Shown: in pieces, positions 48,820 to 63,252 of the stretch
How positions within the stretch are numbered: the stretch's first letter is position 1
Layout: every line of letters begins with the position of its first letter
Assembly (NCBI GenBank): GCA_032717465.1
Contig: CM064632.1
Span: 29,850,023 to 29,914,022, forward strand
Length of the DNA: 64,000 nt
DNA from: Coenobita brevimanus
Taxonomy: Eukaryota > Arthropoda > Malacostraca > Decapoda > Coenobitidae
Direction: 5' to 3'
Made by a program: the position numbers and the translations under genes
Notes under the pieces: model-generated
What the model was told of the DNA's origin: nothing
The model's input: only the letters and a program-made list of their open reading frames with translations
Databases searched by the model: none

Positions 48820-48976
48820 GAACTTGACCCAGATTTTTGTCCATTTCACGAAGCTTTGTGGCAGAAAAAAGATAATACTTTGGCTCGACATCCCTTCCAT
48901 AACACGTGTTGGTGACTAGTATCATACTCTAGCGTGATCCTATCGCCAAAACTCAGCATTCACGATGGCCAAGTTA
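48820..48976. mobile_element. MITE-1 copy, mirror of 26920-27075
   Basis: AACTTGACCCAGATTTT...GATGGCCAAGTTAGAG; terminal repeats visible on both sides. Confidence 0.68.
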
Positions 48977-49384
48977 GAGTAAAAATAAAATCCCATGCCA
49001 TTTTCTTCAATTTAATGCAGAATCTTTCCACTGGAGATGTTGGTAAATGGTATATCTAACCCATCCAATTCAACCGTCTTTCCTGAGTTGAGTGGAATCG
49101 TCTTTAGCTAGTTAAAACACAGTAATGTAAATGTCACCCAGCATTTTACATACAGTATTAATTCTTATCGGGGCCTGTAGACATCAGAGGTGGGATACGT
49201 GAACATAATTATTTAGAATCTGTTTTCTGACGTAACTTTGATTTCTTTTTTTCAGGTAGAACTGGAGACATGGCAAGACTGGCTATTTCTTTCCGTGTCC
49301 TTCCTGCAGAAGCAATTACAACCTATGGCAATTTTTCCTCCCGTAACTAAGATTTGCTTTTCGTAAGATTAATTCATGACTTGG

Positions 49385-49632
49385 GCTCGTATTCTCGGCG
49401 GTTAAAGAAGCTCCCTAACACCTCTTCCTTACCGATTTATTTTACTTCCTCCTTACCAATTTAGTTTTGGATACGGCTAGGTACTATCATTTTGTACGGT
49501 ATTTATGCAGAGTATGGTGATACTGGAATAATTTAAGCAACACAGATGAGGACGGCAAGGTGTAATAAGTAAAATAAATCGCTAAGGAAAAGGTCCTAAG
49601 GAGCTTCCATAACCAACGAGAACAGGGGTCTT
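49385..49632. mobile_element. MITE-2 copy, mirror of 26268-26515
   Basis: Arms CCTTACCGATTTATTTTACTT and AAGTAAAATAAATCGCTAAG; a near-complete foldback structure. Confidence 0.77.
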
Positions 49633-49827
49633 GGAAGCATTCTGCACTCTCCTTTCTTTGACTTCCCTGCGAAAACGAAGCTAAATTACGACAGGGAGAG
49701 GATCGCAGATTTGTCTGAGTATCCCACCCCACTGTCCATTCTGTTCGCCTTTTCCATCCACATCCTCTCCCTTGATGCCTTTTGCCCAAGTACCGTACGT
49801 CAGCTTTTTCATATTATTCTTGGCATT

Positions 49828-49948
49828 CTCAGACGGTTTTATTTACCTTAAGGAAGGTTTTGGAATTGTGGGGAGGGGTAAATACAGCCGAAATAAACTT
49901 GTTCAGGGCTAGAATGGCTGAACCACTGAATAAAATCGTCTGATGGTA
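49828..49948. mobile_element. MITE-3 copy, mirror of 25950-26070
   Basis: CTCAGACGGTTTTATTTACC...CACTGAATAAAATCGTCTGATG, the best-preserved right terminal repeat of the family. The CA repeat 50031-50094 follows. Confidence 0.68.
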
Positions 49949-50026
49949 ATAAGATCAACAAGAAGATACGTCGTTGGAGTGAAATGGTTTAGCCCTTCAG
50001 GCGCTGGATGAAACCGTCAGAGATCA

Positions 50027-50096
<70 letters not shown>

Positions 50097-50480
50097 GGTC
50101 TCTTCTCCCCACGTTTTCTTTTACTTTCCTCTGCTTTAAACCATCAGGAGTCTGTGTAAACTCATCTGGAGATAGCAAATGTAATCAAGAAAAAAAAATC
50201 AGGGTCTCACCTACTATGTTCCCTCCAAGTTCCTTCTTTTTAAACCCCTTCACAGGGTGGTATAGAATCGTCTGGCGTTAGCAAGAATGATGTAAAATAT
50301 AACATCTTCTCAGTACGATGATGCATTCTGTTGTTACTCGAAAATAAAGTCGCCCGGAGAGAACAAGAAAAAAATATGTCAATTCACCCTTCTTCCCTTC
50401 ATGATCTCCTTTAAGTCCTCCTGTCAGCAGAATAAAAATAACTGAAGATATAAAAGTGAAATAAAATGACCTGCATTTCC

Positions 50481-50602
50481 AGGTACAAGACGATTTCACT
50501 CAACGTACGGGAAACGTCTCGTTGGGATGGTGTTAATGGAGACTATACCATAACCCCCTCCAGTTCCAAAAGTCTTCTTAAACTGAATGAAATCGTCTGG
50601 AA
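50481..50602. mobile_element. MITE-3 copy, mirror of 25296-25420
   Basis: AGGTACAAGACGATTTCACT...AAACTGAATGAAATCGTCTGG; interior ATGGTGTTAATGGAGAC as in the other copies. Confidence 0.7.
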
Positions 50603-50641
50603 ATAGTATTTTATATACAAATTATGCCACAGCCCCCTTCT

Positions 50642-51262
50642 GCATACGCCTTCCCTTCATGCATCCCCTTTAAACCCCTATGCCTTCCTTCATGCATCCC
50701 CTTTAAACCCCTATGCCTTCCCTTCATGCCCTCTCCTTTAAACCCCTATGCCTTCCCTTCATGCTCTCTCTTTAAACCCCTATACCCTTCCTTCATGCCC
50801 TCTCTTTAAACCCCTTTGCCGTCCCCTCATGCCCCTTCATTTAAACCCCTATGCCTTCACTTTATGCTCTCCCCTTTAAAGCCCTATGCCTTCCCTTCAT
50901 GCCCTCTCCTTTAAACCCCTACGTATTCCCTTCATTCCTCCTCCTTTAAACCCCTGTGCCTTCCCTTCATGCCCCTCCCATCTAAACCCCACTGCCTTCC
51001 CTTCAAGCCCTCTCGTTTAAAAACCTACGCCTTCCCTTCATGCCCTCTCTTGAAACCCCTGTGCCTTCCCTTCATGCCCTCTCTTTAAACCCCTATGTCT
51101 TCCCTTCATTCCCTCTCTTTAAACCCCTATGTCTTCCCTTCATTCCCCTCCTTTAAACCCTTATATGCCTTCCCTTTAAACCCCTATGCCTTCCCTTTAA
51201 ACCCCTATGCTCTCCCCTTTAAACCCCTATGCTCTCCCTTTTAAACCCCTTGTCCACTCCTT
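50642..51262 (-). repeat. ~35-bp minisatellite, mirror of 24643-25258
   Basis: Units of CTTCCCTTCATGCCCTCTCC plus TTTAAACCCCTATGC. The unit composition matches the left arm, with small differences in some units. Confidence 0.92.
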
Positions 51263-51417
51263 TAAACCTCTATGCCTTCCCGTCATGCCCTATGAACCTT
51301 CAGGCGGGTGGACATTTACTCACACCCACTGCAGGTATGAAAATCAACAACTCAATCGCCAGGTGTCCAGGTAAGTTTTTCCAGATGATCAAATCTTGTT
51401 TGGGTTTGTTCCTGCTA

Positions 51418-51531
51418 CCTTCAGACGAGTTTATTCTGCTTAAGGTGGACTTCTAGGGATAAGAGGATTAACTACATCTCTATTAAACCTCTCAAGTTCT
51501 AAAAGTTTCTTCTGAACCAAAATCGCTTAAA
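51418..51531. mobile_element. MITE-3 copy, mirror of 24369-24482
   Basis: TTCAGACGAGTTTATTCTGC...AACCAAAATCGCTTAAAG. Confidence 0.58.
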
Positions 51532-51651
51532 GATGGTAAGAATGAACTACGCAAGATGTCAGTAAATAAGAAAGCAATGAAAAGGCTAGGTGGCTAAGAT
51601 TGAGTAGTCTACTAAAGCTATACGTAAAACAGCATATTTCCTCGTTAAAAC

Positions 51652-51965
51652 ACAGCACAGTCCTAGGTACGAACATGAACATCAGCACAGCAAGTCCTAG
51701 GTACAAATATAAAAATTAACATAGCACAGTCCTAGGTACGAATATAAACATCAACACAGCACAGTCCAAGGTACGAATATAAACATCAACACAGCACAGT
51801 TCTCGGTACGAATATAAACATCAACACAGCACAGTCCTTGGTACGAATATAAACATCAACACAGCAGTTTTAGGTACAAATATAAACACCAACACAGGAC
51901 AATCCAAGGTACGAATATATACATCAACACAACACAGTCCAAGGTATGAATATAAAAATCAGCAA
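51652..51965 (-). repeat. 35-bp minisatellite, mirror of 23940-24250
   Basis: Nine units of CACAGCACAGTCCAAGGTAC plus GAATATAAACATCAA, including the variant short unit (CACAGCAGTTTTAGG). Confidence 0.92.
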
Positions 51966-52002
51966 CTACGAGTCCTTTTCAGCCTTTCAGTACTATTAAA
52001 TC

Positions 52003-52227
52003 TAGGGTCCGTATTCTCGTATGTTCAGGAAGCTCCCTAACACCTTTTCCGAAGCGATTTTTGTTTATTTAACCTTAGTATTCTCTTCTGTTACATAAGA
52101 CCTTCCGTTATCGACATACTATGCATAAATATCATACACAAGAAGAGTAACCACCACTACTCAAAAATAAATAGCAAACGAAGATGCGTTAGGGAACTTC
52201 CTTAACTGCCGAGAAGACGAACCTTGG
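52003..52227. mobile_element. MITE-2 copy, mirror of 23673-23896
   Basis: CGTATTCTCGTATGTTCAGG...CTTAACTGCCGAGAAGACGA with long inverted arms. Confidence 0.74.
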
Positions 52228-52859
52228 ACTGGTTTATCCCTGCTAACTCTGGGCAATCTGCCACAGTTTAGGAGAGACGTCTGGTGGGGATGGGGTTAAT
52301 GAAGGCTGAATCAAAGCCCTCTAACTCGAAAAGTCTCCCTTACTTTCTATTTAGTTAAGAGGAAAAGTCGAATGGTGAAGAGTAAATACTAAATCCACAT
52401 GCTAAACAATCTGTGCATTTCCTGGTTAACACAGCACAATGCCACGTATGAATATTAACATCATAAGCTGCCAGGTGTCCATTTAACACAGACATCAAAC
52501 ACAACGGCTAAAATACAACGCTGGTTTATACGATTTAACTCCTGACTTTTCTTCATGCAAATAAATCATGAGGTACGTACTCTATTATTCAAAAGTCTGG
52601 TCAGCTATTTTCTGTTTCTATTTGGAATACCCTTTTCCCTAAATATATTTCACTTTTTAAACAAGTTCAGTAACTGCATTTAACTCTTGCAACTACCAGA
52701 CTTTTTTTAAATTAAGAACCTCTACTAATGAAGGTGCTGATGAAGCTTAATCTAACCTTTCAAGTTAACACGCTGAATAAAATAGCTTGGTAATAGCAGG
52801 AATAAATTTAAAAACTATGTCCTTGTTTTGAAGTGATTAAACTCAACTATGAACAAGTG

Positions 52860-53800
52860 CTCTCTCTCTCTCTCTTTCTCAGGCATACACCTTCTTCCAT
52901 AGAAATTTCACTTTTCTATCATAAATCACCTTCCTCCACATCCTAACCTTTTCCTCTCCAACCATCCTCACCACCCATCTCTCGTTCTCGCTTTCCTCTA
53001 CTCCCTCCCTTTCCCTCCCCTACCATCCTCATATTTCTGTCCTACTGTACATCTCCCTCCTTCATCCTCCCACTGCTCCTTCTCTCACCACCCCAACACT
53101 TACACCCACTCTCTTTTACCACCCTCTCTTTCCTCCTTACCATACTCTTTTTCACTCCTACGTCACCCGCACTCAGCTCCGTAAAAGCTACACCCATTTT
53201 CTTCTACCACTCCTTTCCTTCCTCTCTACATCTTTCACATTCCTTTCCTTCTTCCAGTACTTTTCTCTCGTACTCCCTCTCACTTTCCTCCCCTCCCACC
53301 CTCATTTTACTGTCCTACTTTCCCTCACCTTCCTCTCCTATCCCCTCACTTTCCTCTCTATCTCCCACCCACTCTTCGCAATCTTCTCGTAACCCCTCAC
53401 CATCACAATCTTTCTCACTTTCCTCTTTTCTCCTCTTCCAATTATCTCACCCCGCCACTTTCTTCTCCCACCCCCATCATTATCCTCTGCTACTTCCTCA
53501 TTTTCCTCTCACTGCCCATATCACTTTCCTCCCCTATTCCCTTCACTCTCCTCGTTACCCTCTCTCACTTTCCTCTCCTACCACTCATCTTCCTCTCCAA
53601 TCACCGCCCACTTCTGTCCCCTTCCTCTCTTCACCTACCCCTAACACCTTCCTCTCCTGCCCCCCCCCCCTTACTTCCATTTCCTACCCCATCCTCACTC
53701 ACCCCCACTCCCACACCCAAACACTCCATTCACCCCTCTATTACCAACACCTTAACGCTTTTCTCCTCAAATTCCACTCCTGCCACTTCCACCTTCACTC
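52860..53800. repeat. pyrimidine-rich tract, mirror of 22080-23035
   Basis: CTCACTTTCCTCTCC-type modules; a C run (53661-53670) is longer than the matching G run in the left arm (22237-22242). Confidence 0.8.
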
Positions 53801-54295
53801 CTCATATGTTATCCTCGCCCAGCATCGACACGCGCACCACAGATTCATATACTAACTTCTCAACAGAAACAGCCGACAGTGACAAAATTATGGAAACATG
53901 TAAACTTCTAAGATAAGAATTAAAACATTATAGGTCTCAACTAACAATGTTGTTTATTTCCAAGTCGACACAAAGACGATTAGAGATAACAATATTCTTA
54001 CAACATTCTGCAGATGTGTGGACACCGTTTTTTAGAACTGAAGATTAAATATATATACAGTATTTACGCTTCCGTCTTTCAAATAACAATTGTAATATTT
54101 TCTCCAATAACTATTTTTTTTTTCTGTATTCTACTTGCCGGCGATTATGCCGGAGTGAGTGGTGAGAATCCTCTTTTCTTTTCGTTCATTTTCTTACGCA
54201 GGGTGGTTGGATCGTTATGTACCTGTAATTAGTCTTACCCAACAGCATAGCCTCGTTCTGGGCAAACAGGCCTAAGTACTAAGTGGATGTGATGT

Positions 54296-54990
54296 GCCCT
54301 ACACACACATCACATCCACACTCCAAACCCACACCACATCCACATTTCAATACCCACATTGCTACATCCCCATCACATCCACGCCTCTACATCATCACTC
54401 TTGCACCAACATAACCCCTACACCCGTGCACCCACAATACACCCACAACTACACCCACACGGGCCACACCCCTATACTCATACCCACACCCACACACCCC
54501 TACACTCACACCTACACCCACACCCCTACACTCACATCTACACCCACACCCCTACACTCACACCTACACCCACATCCACACCCCTATACTCACACCCACA
54601 CCCACCCCTACACCCACACCTACACCCACACCTACACCAACACCCCTACACTCACACCCACACCCCTACTCCCACACCCCTACACCCACATCCCTACACT
54701 CACACCCACCCACACCTACACCCACACCCCTGCACACACCCCCACACCCCTACACCCACACCTACACTCACACCCCTACACTTACACCTACACCCCTACA
54801 CTCACACCTACACCCACATCCCTACACTCACACCTACACCCACACCCCTACACTCACACCTCTCTTTCTCTACACACATTTTCTTCTACCACTCCTTTCC
54901 TTCCTCTCTACATCACCTACCCCCACACCCCAACACCCACACCCCTACACCCACACCCCTACACTCACACCCACACCCAGACCACTCCCC
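54296..54990. repeat. C/A-rich minisatellite, mirror of 20880-21615
   Basis: CACACCTACACCCACACC-type modules. The 232-255-codon Thr/His/Pro frames here differ from the left arm by indels, so they are not conserved proteins. Confidence 0.9.
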
Positions 54991-55179
54991 ACCCACGTGC
55001 CGCCACCACCACCCTACCCCCTTCATCCCAGGCCGCACCATTCAATTACTGTTCTAAATGAAGAGGAAACGAAGCCTAACACGTCGCTATCGCCACTGCC
55101 ACACCCAGTCCTCCCACACCACTGTTACTACCATGACGCTGCTTTCACTGTTCCTGGTATCAAAACTACCGTAACAATA

Positions 55180-55284
55180 TCGCCATCATCATCATCATCA
55201 TCGCAGTCAGCACCCATACCAGCACTTACGATAACAATCATCGTCATCATCATAATCTGCACCCATACTGACAACAATGACTGC

Positions 55285-55342
<58 letters not shown>

Positions 55343-55482
55343 GTAGTCTGCACCCATACCAACAACAATGACAGTTATTCATCATCACCAAAATCTGCGC
55401 CCATACAACAACAATGACTGCAATCATCATCGTCATTATCATCATCATCATCATCTGCACCCATACGAATAGCAATGACTGC

Positions 55483-55513
<31 letters not shown>

Positions 55514-55580
55514 TGCACTCATACCAACAACAATTACTACAATCATCATCATCATCATCTGCTGCTGCTGCTGCTGCTGC
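55180..55580. repeat. compound ATC/CTG trinucleotide array, mirror of 20306-20700
   Basis: ATC/CAT blocks with recurring CTGCACCCATACCAACAACA spacers, ending in (CTG)7; the left arm has six. Some ATC blocks also differ in length between arms. Confidence 0.9.
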
Positions 55581-56421
55581 TGTGGTGACAGTATCAACAC
55601 ATGCGCCAATGACTCCCTCTTATCTGAATAAAACAACCTGACGTCAGCAGGAATAAAATATCAAGTAGTGCCGATCAGGTGAGGGTTAATGGCGACACTA
55701 TTAACGCTCCCAGGCCACAATACTTAACCCTTTTGAAGTTACCTGACGTTAGGAGAAATACAGAACTAGAATAATCTCGATCATGGTAGTGTTAATCTTA
55801 AAATTTCTTCCATTCAGTTAACTAGTTTCGTTTTTAGATTCAGTACAATTTCATCCCCGTCCTACGCCTCCCCACCACCTCTGTCTTTGCCTTCTTTCCT
55901 CCGTGAATTACGTCAGCCTTCTACTGTATACGTTTTGCTTCTATTTCTTTTTGTAGTAATCATATATCTAAAACCTATAACTATCTATCTATAAAAAAAA
56001 TTTCCACTATCTCCATAAATCGACGTTTTCTTATCAATTAAGTTTCTATACACAACTGTTTTCATTTACCTGGCTTGTGACATACTTTAGCTAAATTATA
56101 GCATACCATTTCCCCCCAAACACTTTTTTATTTTTATATTTAGTCCCCTCCTTTTAGGCCGGCATTCACATTCACCTTTTTCTCTCTCCTCCCCTCACCT
56201 CTTCATTTGTTTCCTTTCATCCATTTTCCCTTTCATCCCCTTCAGTCATCCCCTCCTTTCCCCTCTTCACTTAGATCCTGCCTCTTTCTATCTTACCACT
56301 ATCTATCAGTTTTCTCTTATCCTGTCTATCCATCTGTTTATACACCTCTGTCTACCCTCCCCTTCTCTATCTATATCTTTTTATCCAATCTATCCACATA
56401 CTTATAAACATCCTTCCACAA

Positions 56422-56550
<129 letters not shown>

Positions 56551-57218
56551 CCAATCTATCCATCTGCATAACATCTATCCGCAACTGTGTGTGTGTGTGT
56601 GTAACACTAAAGTTATTCTACATGAACAAATGGTAGGCAGCAGGTCATAAAAAAAAAGTGGAATTTTAACACACACACACACACACACAGGCAACGTCAT
56701 TACCCAAGCCACTCAGCACTTACAGTAGGTGTAGTGGGTCTGCCGCGTTGACACACACCACCAAGGAAGGTATTCTCGTAGGGTAAGGAGGCTCCCTATT
56801 ACCTAGTTCTTACCTATTTGTTTCTGCCTTTAGTGCATTAATATTTCCTTGTGATTTTATGAATCTGGTGCATTAAACTTTCTTGTATTTCATTTATCTT
56901 TGTTAGTCCATAAAGGAAAAAAAAACAGGAGAATAATAACCTGTAACATGCAAAATACAAGACAAACAACACAGAAGAATAGTAACGTGTAACATGCCAA
57001 AAAAAAAAAGACTTAATAACACAAGAGGACGTTAATGTATAACATGCAAAATAATTCGTTACAAAAGAGATTCTGTAGTACGTCTCCTTAACTATATATA
57101 ATTTTATTTATACTGTTTTGCATTCAACTTATAGATTATTAATAGACATAATTTGCATAAACATAAAAAAAGATGAGAAAGCCAAAGTTGCCTTAGCCGA
57201 CTATACGCTTTTTACTCT

Positions 57219-57398
57219 AACTTGGCCTAAAATTGCTCTCTCTCCACTTTAAAGCTGAGTTGTAACAACAGATTAACACTAGAATATGGTTGCTAATCAG
57301 GAAGAAGTGCTACGGAGAGGATGTAGGGAGGAAGCACTTCCTTCTGCCAATGAGCCACTTGAAATAAGCTGCGAAAGGGCGAAATTCTGGGCCAAGAT
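57219..57398. mobile_element. MITE-1 copy, mirror of 18533-18713
   Basis: AACTTGGCCTAAAATTG...GAAATTCTGGGCCAAGATAA with the family interior. Confidence 0.7.
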
Positions 57399-57546
57399 AA
57401 GGTGAAAGAACTATGGGATACATGTCCTAGCCTGTCTGAGATGGTTGCACTGGTGGGTACATGTGGAAACTGTCTCCACACCTCGTAAAGCGTATTATGG
57501 CTGCATTTGTGTGTGCCTCTGTATGTCTCCTCTCCTTCAGCTAGTA

Positions 57547-57595
<49 letters not shown>

Positions 57596-57858
57596 GCTTT
57601 GCTATCCTACTCTTATAATTTTGTGTCTGAGCATAAACTTTTGTGTTATACCTTTTCTGGGCAATTTCGAAATTTAATTATACGAGGGAACCGTAGATCC
57701 TGATGCCACGCGACAAAGTGCCAACAGGCGAATGGCGGTGCGCTATGTACTCTTCATGCAATATCTCACGTAGAGCAACTATAGACAGAAGGGTTTAACA
57801 TAAAGGACAACTAGTGATGAGCATAATATTTGTGCAGGTACTGTAGCTTCTACTACAT

Positions 57859-57860
<2 letters not shown>

Positions 57861-57933
<73 letters not shown>

Positions 57934-58005
57934 CAAGTCTTTCGCTGAGGTTGGAGCTCGTAGATATGATACTCAAGAAACCACAAAAAAAAAAAAAAAA
58001 AAAAA
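57861..58005. repeat. (CT)n and poly(A), mirror of 17922-18077
   Basis: CT 57861-57929 and an A run 57987-58005; the A run is about 10 bases shorter than the T run in the left arm. Confidence 0.93.
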
Positions 58006-58197
58006 TCGTTCAAGTGAAAACATTTTAGAAACGGTTTCCACAACAATGTCTAGTAAGGCTTTCTCTCCTCCTGATCCCGTAAGAACACTGCTTAGGTTAA
58101 TAGCAGACGATTTTGTTCAGTCGAAAAAACTAAAGTCAAAACGTTACACTTCTATACTCTGAGTAAAAACTACTGATAGGAAAGCCTGACTAGCCAG

Positions 58198-58818
58198 TAG
58201 CATATTCAGCTTCTGTGACTCACTCTTAACTAACATGTTCAGCTTGTGACTCACTCATAGCTAACATGCTCAGCTTCTGTGACTCACTCTTAGCTAATAT
58301 GTTCAGCTTGTGACTCACTCTTAGCTAACATGTTCAGCTTCTGTGACTCACTCTTAGCTAACATGTTCAGCTTGTGACTCACTCTTAGCTAACATGTTCA
58401 GCTTGTAACTCACTCTTAGCTAACATGTTCAGCTTGTAACTCACTCTTAGCTAACATGTTCAGCTTGTAACTCACTCTTAGCTAACATGTTCAGCTTCTG
58501 TGACTCACTCTTAGCTAACATGTTAAGCTTGTGACTCACTCTTTACTAACATGTTCAGCTTCTGTGACTCACTCTTTACTAACATGTTCAGCTTCTGTGA
58601 CTCACTCTTAGCTAACATATTCAGCTTTTGACTCACTCTTAGCTAACATGTTCAGCTTCTGTGACTCACTCTTAGCTAACATGTTCAGCTTCTGTGACTC
58701 ACTTTTTACTAACATGTTCAGTTTCTGTGACTCACTCTTAGCTAATATGTTCAGCTACTGTGACTAACTCTTTGCTAACATGTTCAGCTTCTGTGACTCA
58801 CTCTTAGCTAACAAAATC
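58198..58818 (-). repeat. 33/31-bp TGAGTCA minisatellite, mirror of 17115-17730
   Basis: Same unit family in reverse complement (AGCTTCTGTGACTCACTCTT plus AGCTAACATGTTC). Unit order is largely as in the left arm with private substitutions (for example TTAAGCTT near 58523 and TTTTGACTC near 58625). Confidence 0.93.
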
Positions 58819-58971
58819 GTTTGCTAGAAGGTGGTTTAGATTACTAGAGTTGTACTAATTATAAGGGGGTCAATGAAGTAATAATCATCAGGTTCCTGTG
58901 GCTAATTTTTGGCAGGAAAAATTGTATGCGGTTAGACAGAATAAAATACAAGTGTTGTCTCGACCATAACA

Positions 58972-59039
<68 letters not shown>

Positions 59040-59674
59040 CTTAAGAACAGTAACAGGATGCACGAAGACCACAAACAGAGATCGCCTTCATCAAGAAGAA
59101 AAATATTTTCAGTTAAGGATCAAATGAATATGAGAAGCAGACAAGTCATCGTTTCAGGCTAAGACAAATCTCACCTTTTTTACTCTATGTTGCATCGTCC
59201 CCACTACAAAGAAGCATAAAACGAACAATTATTCAACATTTATAAACAACGTGAGTCAAGAACATACTCTTCCTCCCGCCCACACTACGCTTCACAAACA
59301 CATAAACAATAACCACCACAGCCGTCCATAACTGAGTTAAATAGCAACCTACAGGAACCACCACCAGACATCTACTTCTCAAAAACTACCCTACATAGTC
59401 AGACACGAGTTTACCTAGCCAAACTGTGATGAGGCCACCACTCTTCCCTGCTACAGCACTACACATGAAACAACTCACACACATCCACTACGGCCACATT
59501 GCAATATAGTTCCCGCACCACAACACACTTATTCACCTCATGCATCACACTATCACAACACAGACAATCCCTTAATGTAACCTCAACAAAAGATCTTTGG
59601 AAATGACCAACTGAAATGGCTGGTTTCCTGTGGTCCACTGAGTTCACATCAGATATGGCTGAGATGCAACAACA

Positions 59675-59883
<209 letters not shown>

Positions 59884-61334
59884 TTGATGATGGCAGGAGG
59901 CGCCAGTTCAGCTGTTCCCCGCTGTGGCCACTCCAACCCTCTTTCTCTCACCACGCCAACTAGAAGCCAAATTGGGTCCGGTCCCCTTTCCTTCCCTTCC
60001 CCTCCCTTTATGGCCCCTCCCCTCATCTTCCCCTCGAACAGCTTCTCCTCTCTCTCATGGATCTCCAACTAAACCCAATAGCTCTATTTCACTTCAGTTT
60101 TCTTTCACTTCCACATCTCACCTTATTCCCTGTTTACTACTGCGCTTCTGTTGTTGTTGTTTTTTTGTCTCATTTCCCATTCCTCTCTTTGATCCCCAAT
60201 TTTCACCTCAGTCACTTGTCACATAACTTCCTGTCACGTATCACTCTTCAAAAGCCTTGTATTACTGTAGTCTCCGTCTTTTGCTTCTCTCTTCTCCATC
60301 TTGCACCTTATTCACACATTTTGCAATTTAGCCGGAGAAATAACTCACTGAGGGGAGAGATGGGGAGTTGATAGTGGAGTAGCCTGCTGGTCAAGAGGAC
60401 GGGAGATTGATTTCAGGCTGTAGCAAAGGAGTTTTGGGGATATGAACTGTGTAAAAAAAAAAAGTAAAAATATATGGTCCGTAGACCCACCGCTGTCATA
60501 AAATCATCTCACGAGACAACACAAGCATGTATTCAGTATGGACGGTGGGTATTAGCGCCAAATTAGCGACACGATGGAACACTGCTAAGCCCAGGGAACG
60601 GGCTGTGTAGTCTATGCCTCAAGTAGTAACAAAATCAGCCAAATTACGCTATCTACAGCTGGGTACATGTTTTATCTCTCCATCTCTCTCTTCCTCTGAC
60701 GGTCATGTCGCCCGGAAGTGGTCAGAGATACATTACCTCGTTACTCCACCAAATTACAATATGTTTAACTACATTCCTGTGGGCTTTTTATACCTCCCGC
60801 ATATTTCAGGTGCCGCTCTGCCTGCTACCATCCCGTCGTTCGCAGTCATGAACTGCCTTATTTAACTGACTGGTGGTTGGATGGGTAATGTAAGTAGATG
60901 GTTGGTACTTTACACTTCATTCAGCTCATCACAATAAGTCCTCAGAATAAGACGTCTGATAGGGAAGGGGTGATGAAGGCTACGTGTAACCTATCTTGTT
61001 TGAAATCACCACTGAGCTAAATAAAAGTGCCCGAGAGTAGAAAGGGTAAAACAAGAAAAACATCACTCTAATGAGTGTTATTCACAGTATGAGTTACTGT
61101 ACATATACCTTCAATCCCTCCCCCCCCCCCACACACACACACACTGCTTCACGATTCGCTAGCGTGGCTTTTTTTTTTTTCTTTTTTTAAGTGCGACCAT
61201 ATGGGGCGGGCAATCCACTGCTATGGCTGAAGCTGTAATATTAAAGGTAAACCTTGGGAAAAGGATAAGTCATCTTGGGGAGAGCGCGAGGATTCCAGGG
61301 CCTTGTGTATGTGGGGAGGTGGGTGGTGGGTTGC

Positions 61335-61554
61335 TCTCTCTCTCTCTCTCTCTCTCCCTGCTTTGAATATTGTGCAGCACCTCTTCCTGGGCGATTTATT
61401 TTGTTCTAACTGCACCTCACTATCCTCTTGTCTTTCAGTAACACAATATAAGTTTATACTAATATGCGATAAACAATATACGACAGGATCTTAAGATGTA
61501 ATGGGCAAAATATATCACTAAGGATGGGGAGTTTTGAAGCCTCCTATCTAACAG

Positions 61555-61615
<61 letters not shown>
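61335..61615. mobile_element. MITE-2-like fragment between two (CT)n tracts, mirror of 14071-14371
   Basis: CT 61335-61357 and 61561-61615 flank the AGCACCTCTTCCTGGGCGATTT...AAAATATATCACTAAGGATG segment. The first CT tract is much shorter than its partner in the left arm (14325-14371). Confidence 0.5.
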
Positions 61616-61639
61616 CCAAAACGTGAGCAATATGACATG

Positions 61640-62372
61640 AAAGTATTACTGTAACTTTATCTAGCATTAGTAAGGCCACATTTAGACTACGCTATGCAAT
61701 TTTGGTCCCAGTACTATATAATGGATATAGATTTGTTTGAAAATGTACAGAGAATAATGACATAATGATACATAACATTCGGAACCTTTCATATGAATAC
61801 AGACTGAAAAGACTAAATTTGCACTCACTAAAAAGGCATAGAGGATGAAGGGAATAAATAAGGGAGATATTACCAAGGTGCTTAAAGTAAGCGTACAGGT
61901 TAGAACTCGAGCTAATGGTTTCAAACTTGATACATTCTGTTTTCGTAAAGTCATAGGTAGAAATTGGTTTGGGAACAGAGTAGTGGACGAATGGAATAAG
62001 GTGCCTAGTGATGTAGTTGCTGCCCCTTCCACTGAGTTTCAAATATAGGCTAGAAAAGACTATGACAAGTAAGAGATGAATTTTTAAAAAATCTAATAAC
62101 CAGGACTCATTCATTCTTTTTCCTTTTCACGTTTCACTACGTTAGTCTCTTCTCCTGTCTCACTTTCATGTAAAATTGCCGTAAGTTGTTTCTATAATGC
62201 GAGCTTTTTTTTTTTCTCTGCCAATTTCCACAGGAGGGTTTGGTGGGCGGGGCAGAGCCTCCATCTTTGCTATCCTTGTCTTATTCTAGTAGTATAGTCA
62301 CACTCTTTTTGGAGCTGCCTAGCATGGATCAAATGGCCTACTGCAGTTATTCTCTCTTCTCATGTTCTTACG
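61640..62372 (+). pseudogene. LINE 3' end fragment (CR1/L2-like), mirror of 13312-14045
   Basis: The plus-strand frame 61845-62048 carries KGDITKVLKVS, NGFKLDTFCFRK and NRVVDEWNKVPSDV. One private difference changes S to R in FCF(S/R)K. A 3' UTR-like stretch follows to TCATGTTCTTACG at about 62372. A 5'-truncated relic. Confidence 0.7.
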
Positions 62373-62383
62373 CTCGAATATAG

Positions 62384-62438
<55 letters not shown>

Positions 62439-63207
62439 TACGAAAAATTGCAATTTACACCGCTGGATAAGATTGTGATTTTTGGTTCTCCTCTATTCTC
62501 CTCAATCCCTTCATCCTCTTCTTTCCGCCTCCATTCCTCCTCCGTTTCGTTTTTCAGTTCCCTCCACTTCTGGGACACGTTTCTAGTTTCATTCATTTCT
62601 ACTTCCTCCATTCTAGCTTCTCCCCGTCTAATTTCCCCCATTTTCCCCTCTTTCCCTACATCGTTCATTTCTGCCTGCTCCTTCTCCATTTTTCTCTGGT
62701 TTTCATGTCCCTTCGCTTTACATTGGCGGCAAAATGTGTTGTAAAAAATAAAAAAATACTATTCCTGGTTTTCCTCTTTCCCCTCCTCTTCACTCCCCTT
62801 ATCCTCTCCGTTCTGCTTCTCATCCTCCTCAATTTCATTTTCTTCCTACTCCTTTTCCTCCCTTTTCTCTCGCGGAATCCATTTCGAATTGCGGCGGAGA
62901 ATTCCTCATGCAAGATAACAGCACGAGAGGAAGGGAAGACGGGCGGGGAAGAGGAACCTCAGGAGTGCTGGAAGGGAGTGAGAGAAGGGTTGAGCTAGAC
63001 AGATAGGAAGGCAGGAAGGGTGAGGATAAGGATAAAATAACATTCAGTGCAATGAAAGGACTGACAGTGTCGTTCAGGTGGACAGGAAGGAAATGAGGAA
63101 GGGCGAAGATGTGGATAATAAAGTAAATTGTGCACAAAATTAGTGCCACGTTTGTTGGTGGCATAGGCTTGGTAGGTAGGAAGATAAAACTGAGAGATGA
63201 AAAAAAT

Positions 63208-63252
<45 letters not shown>
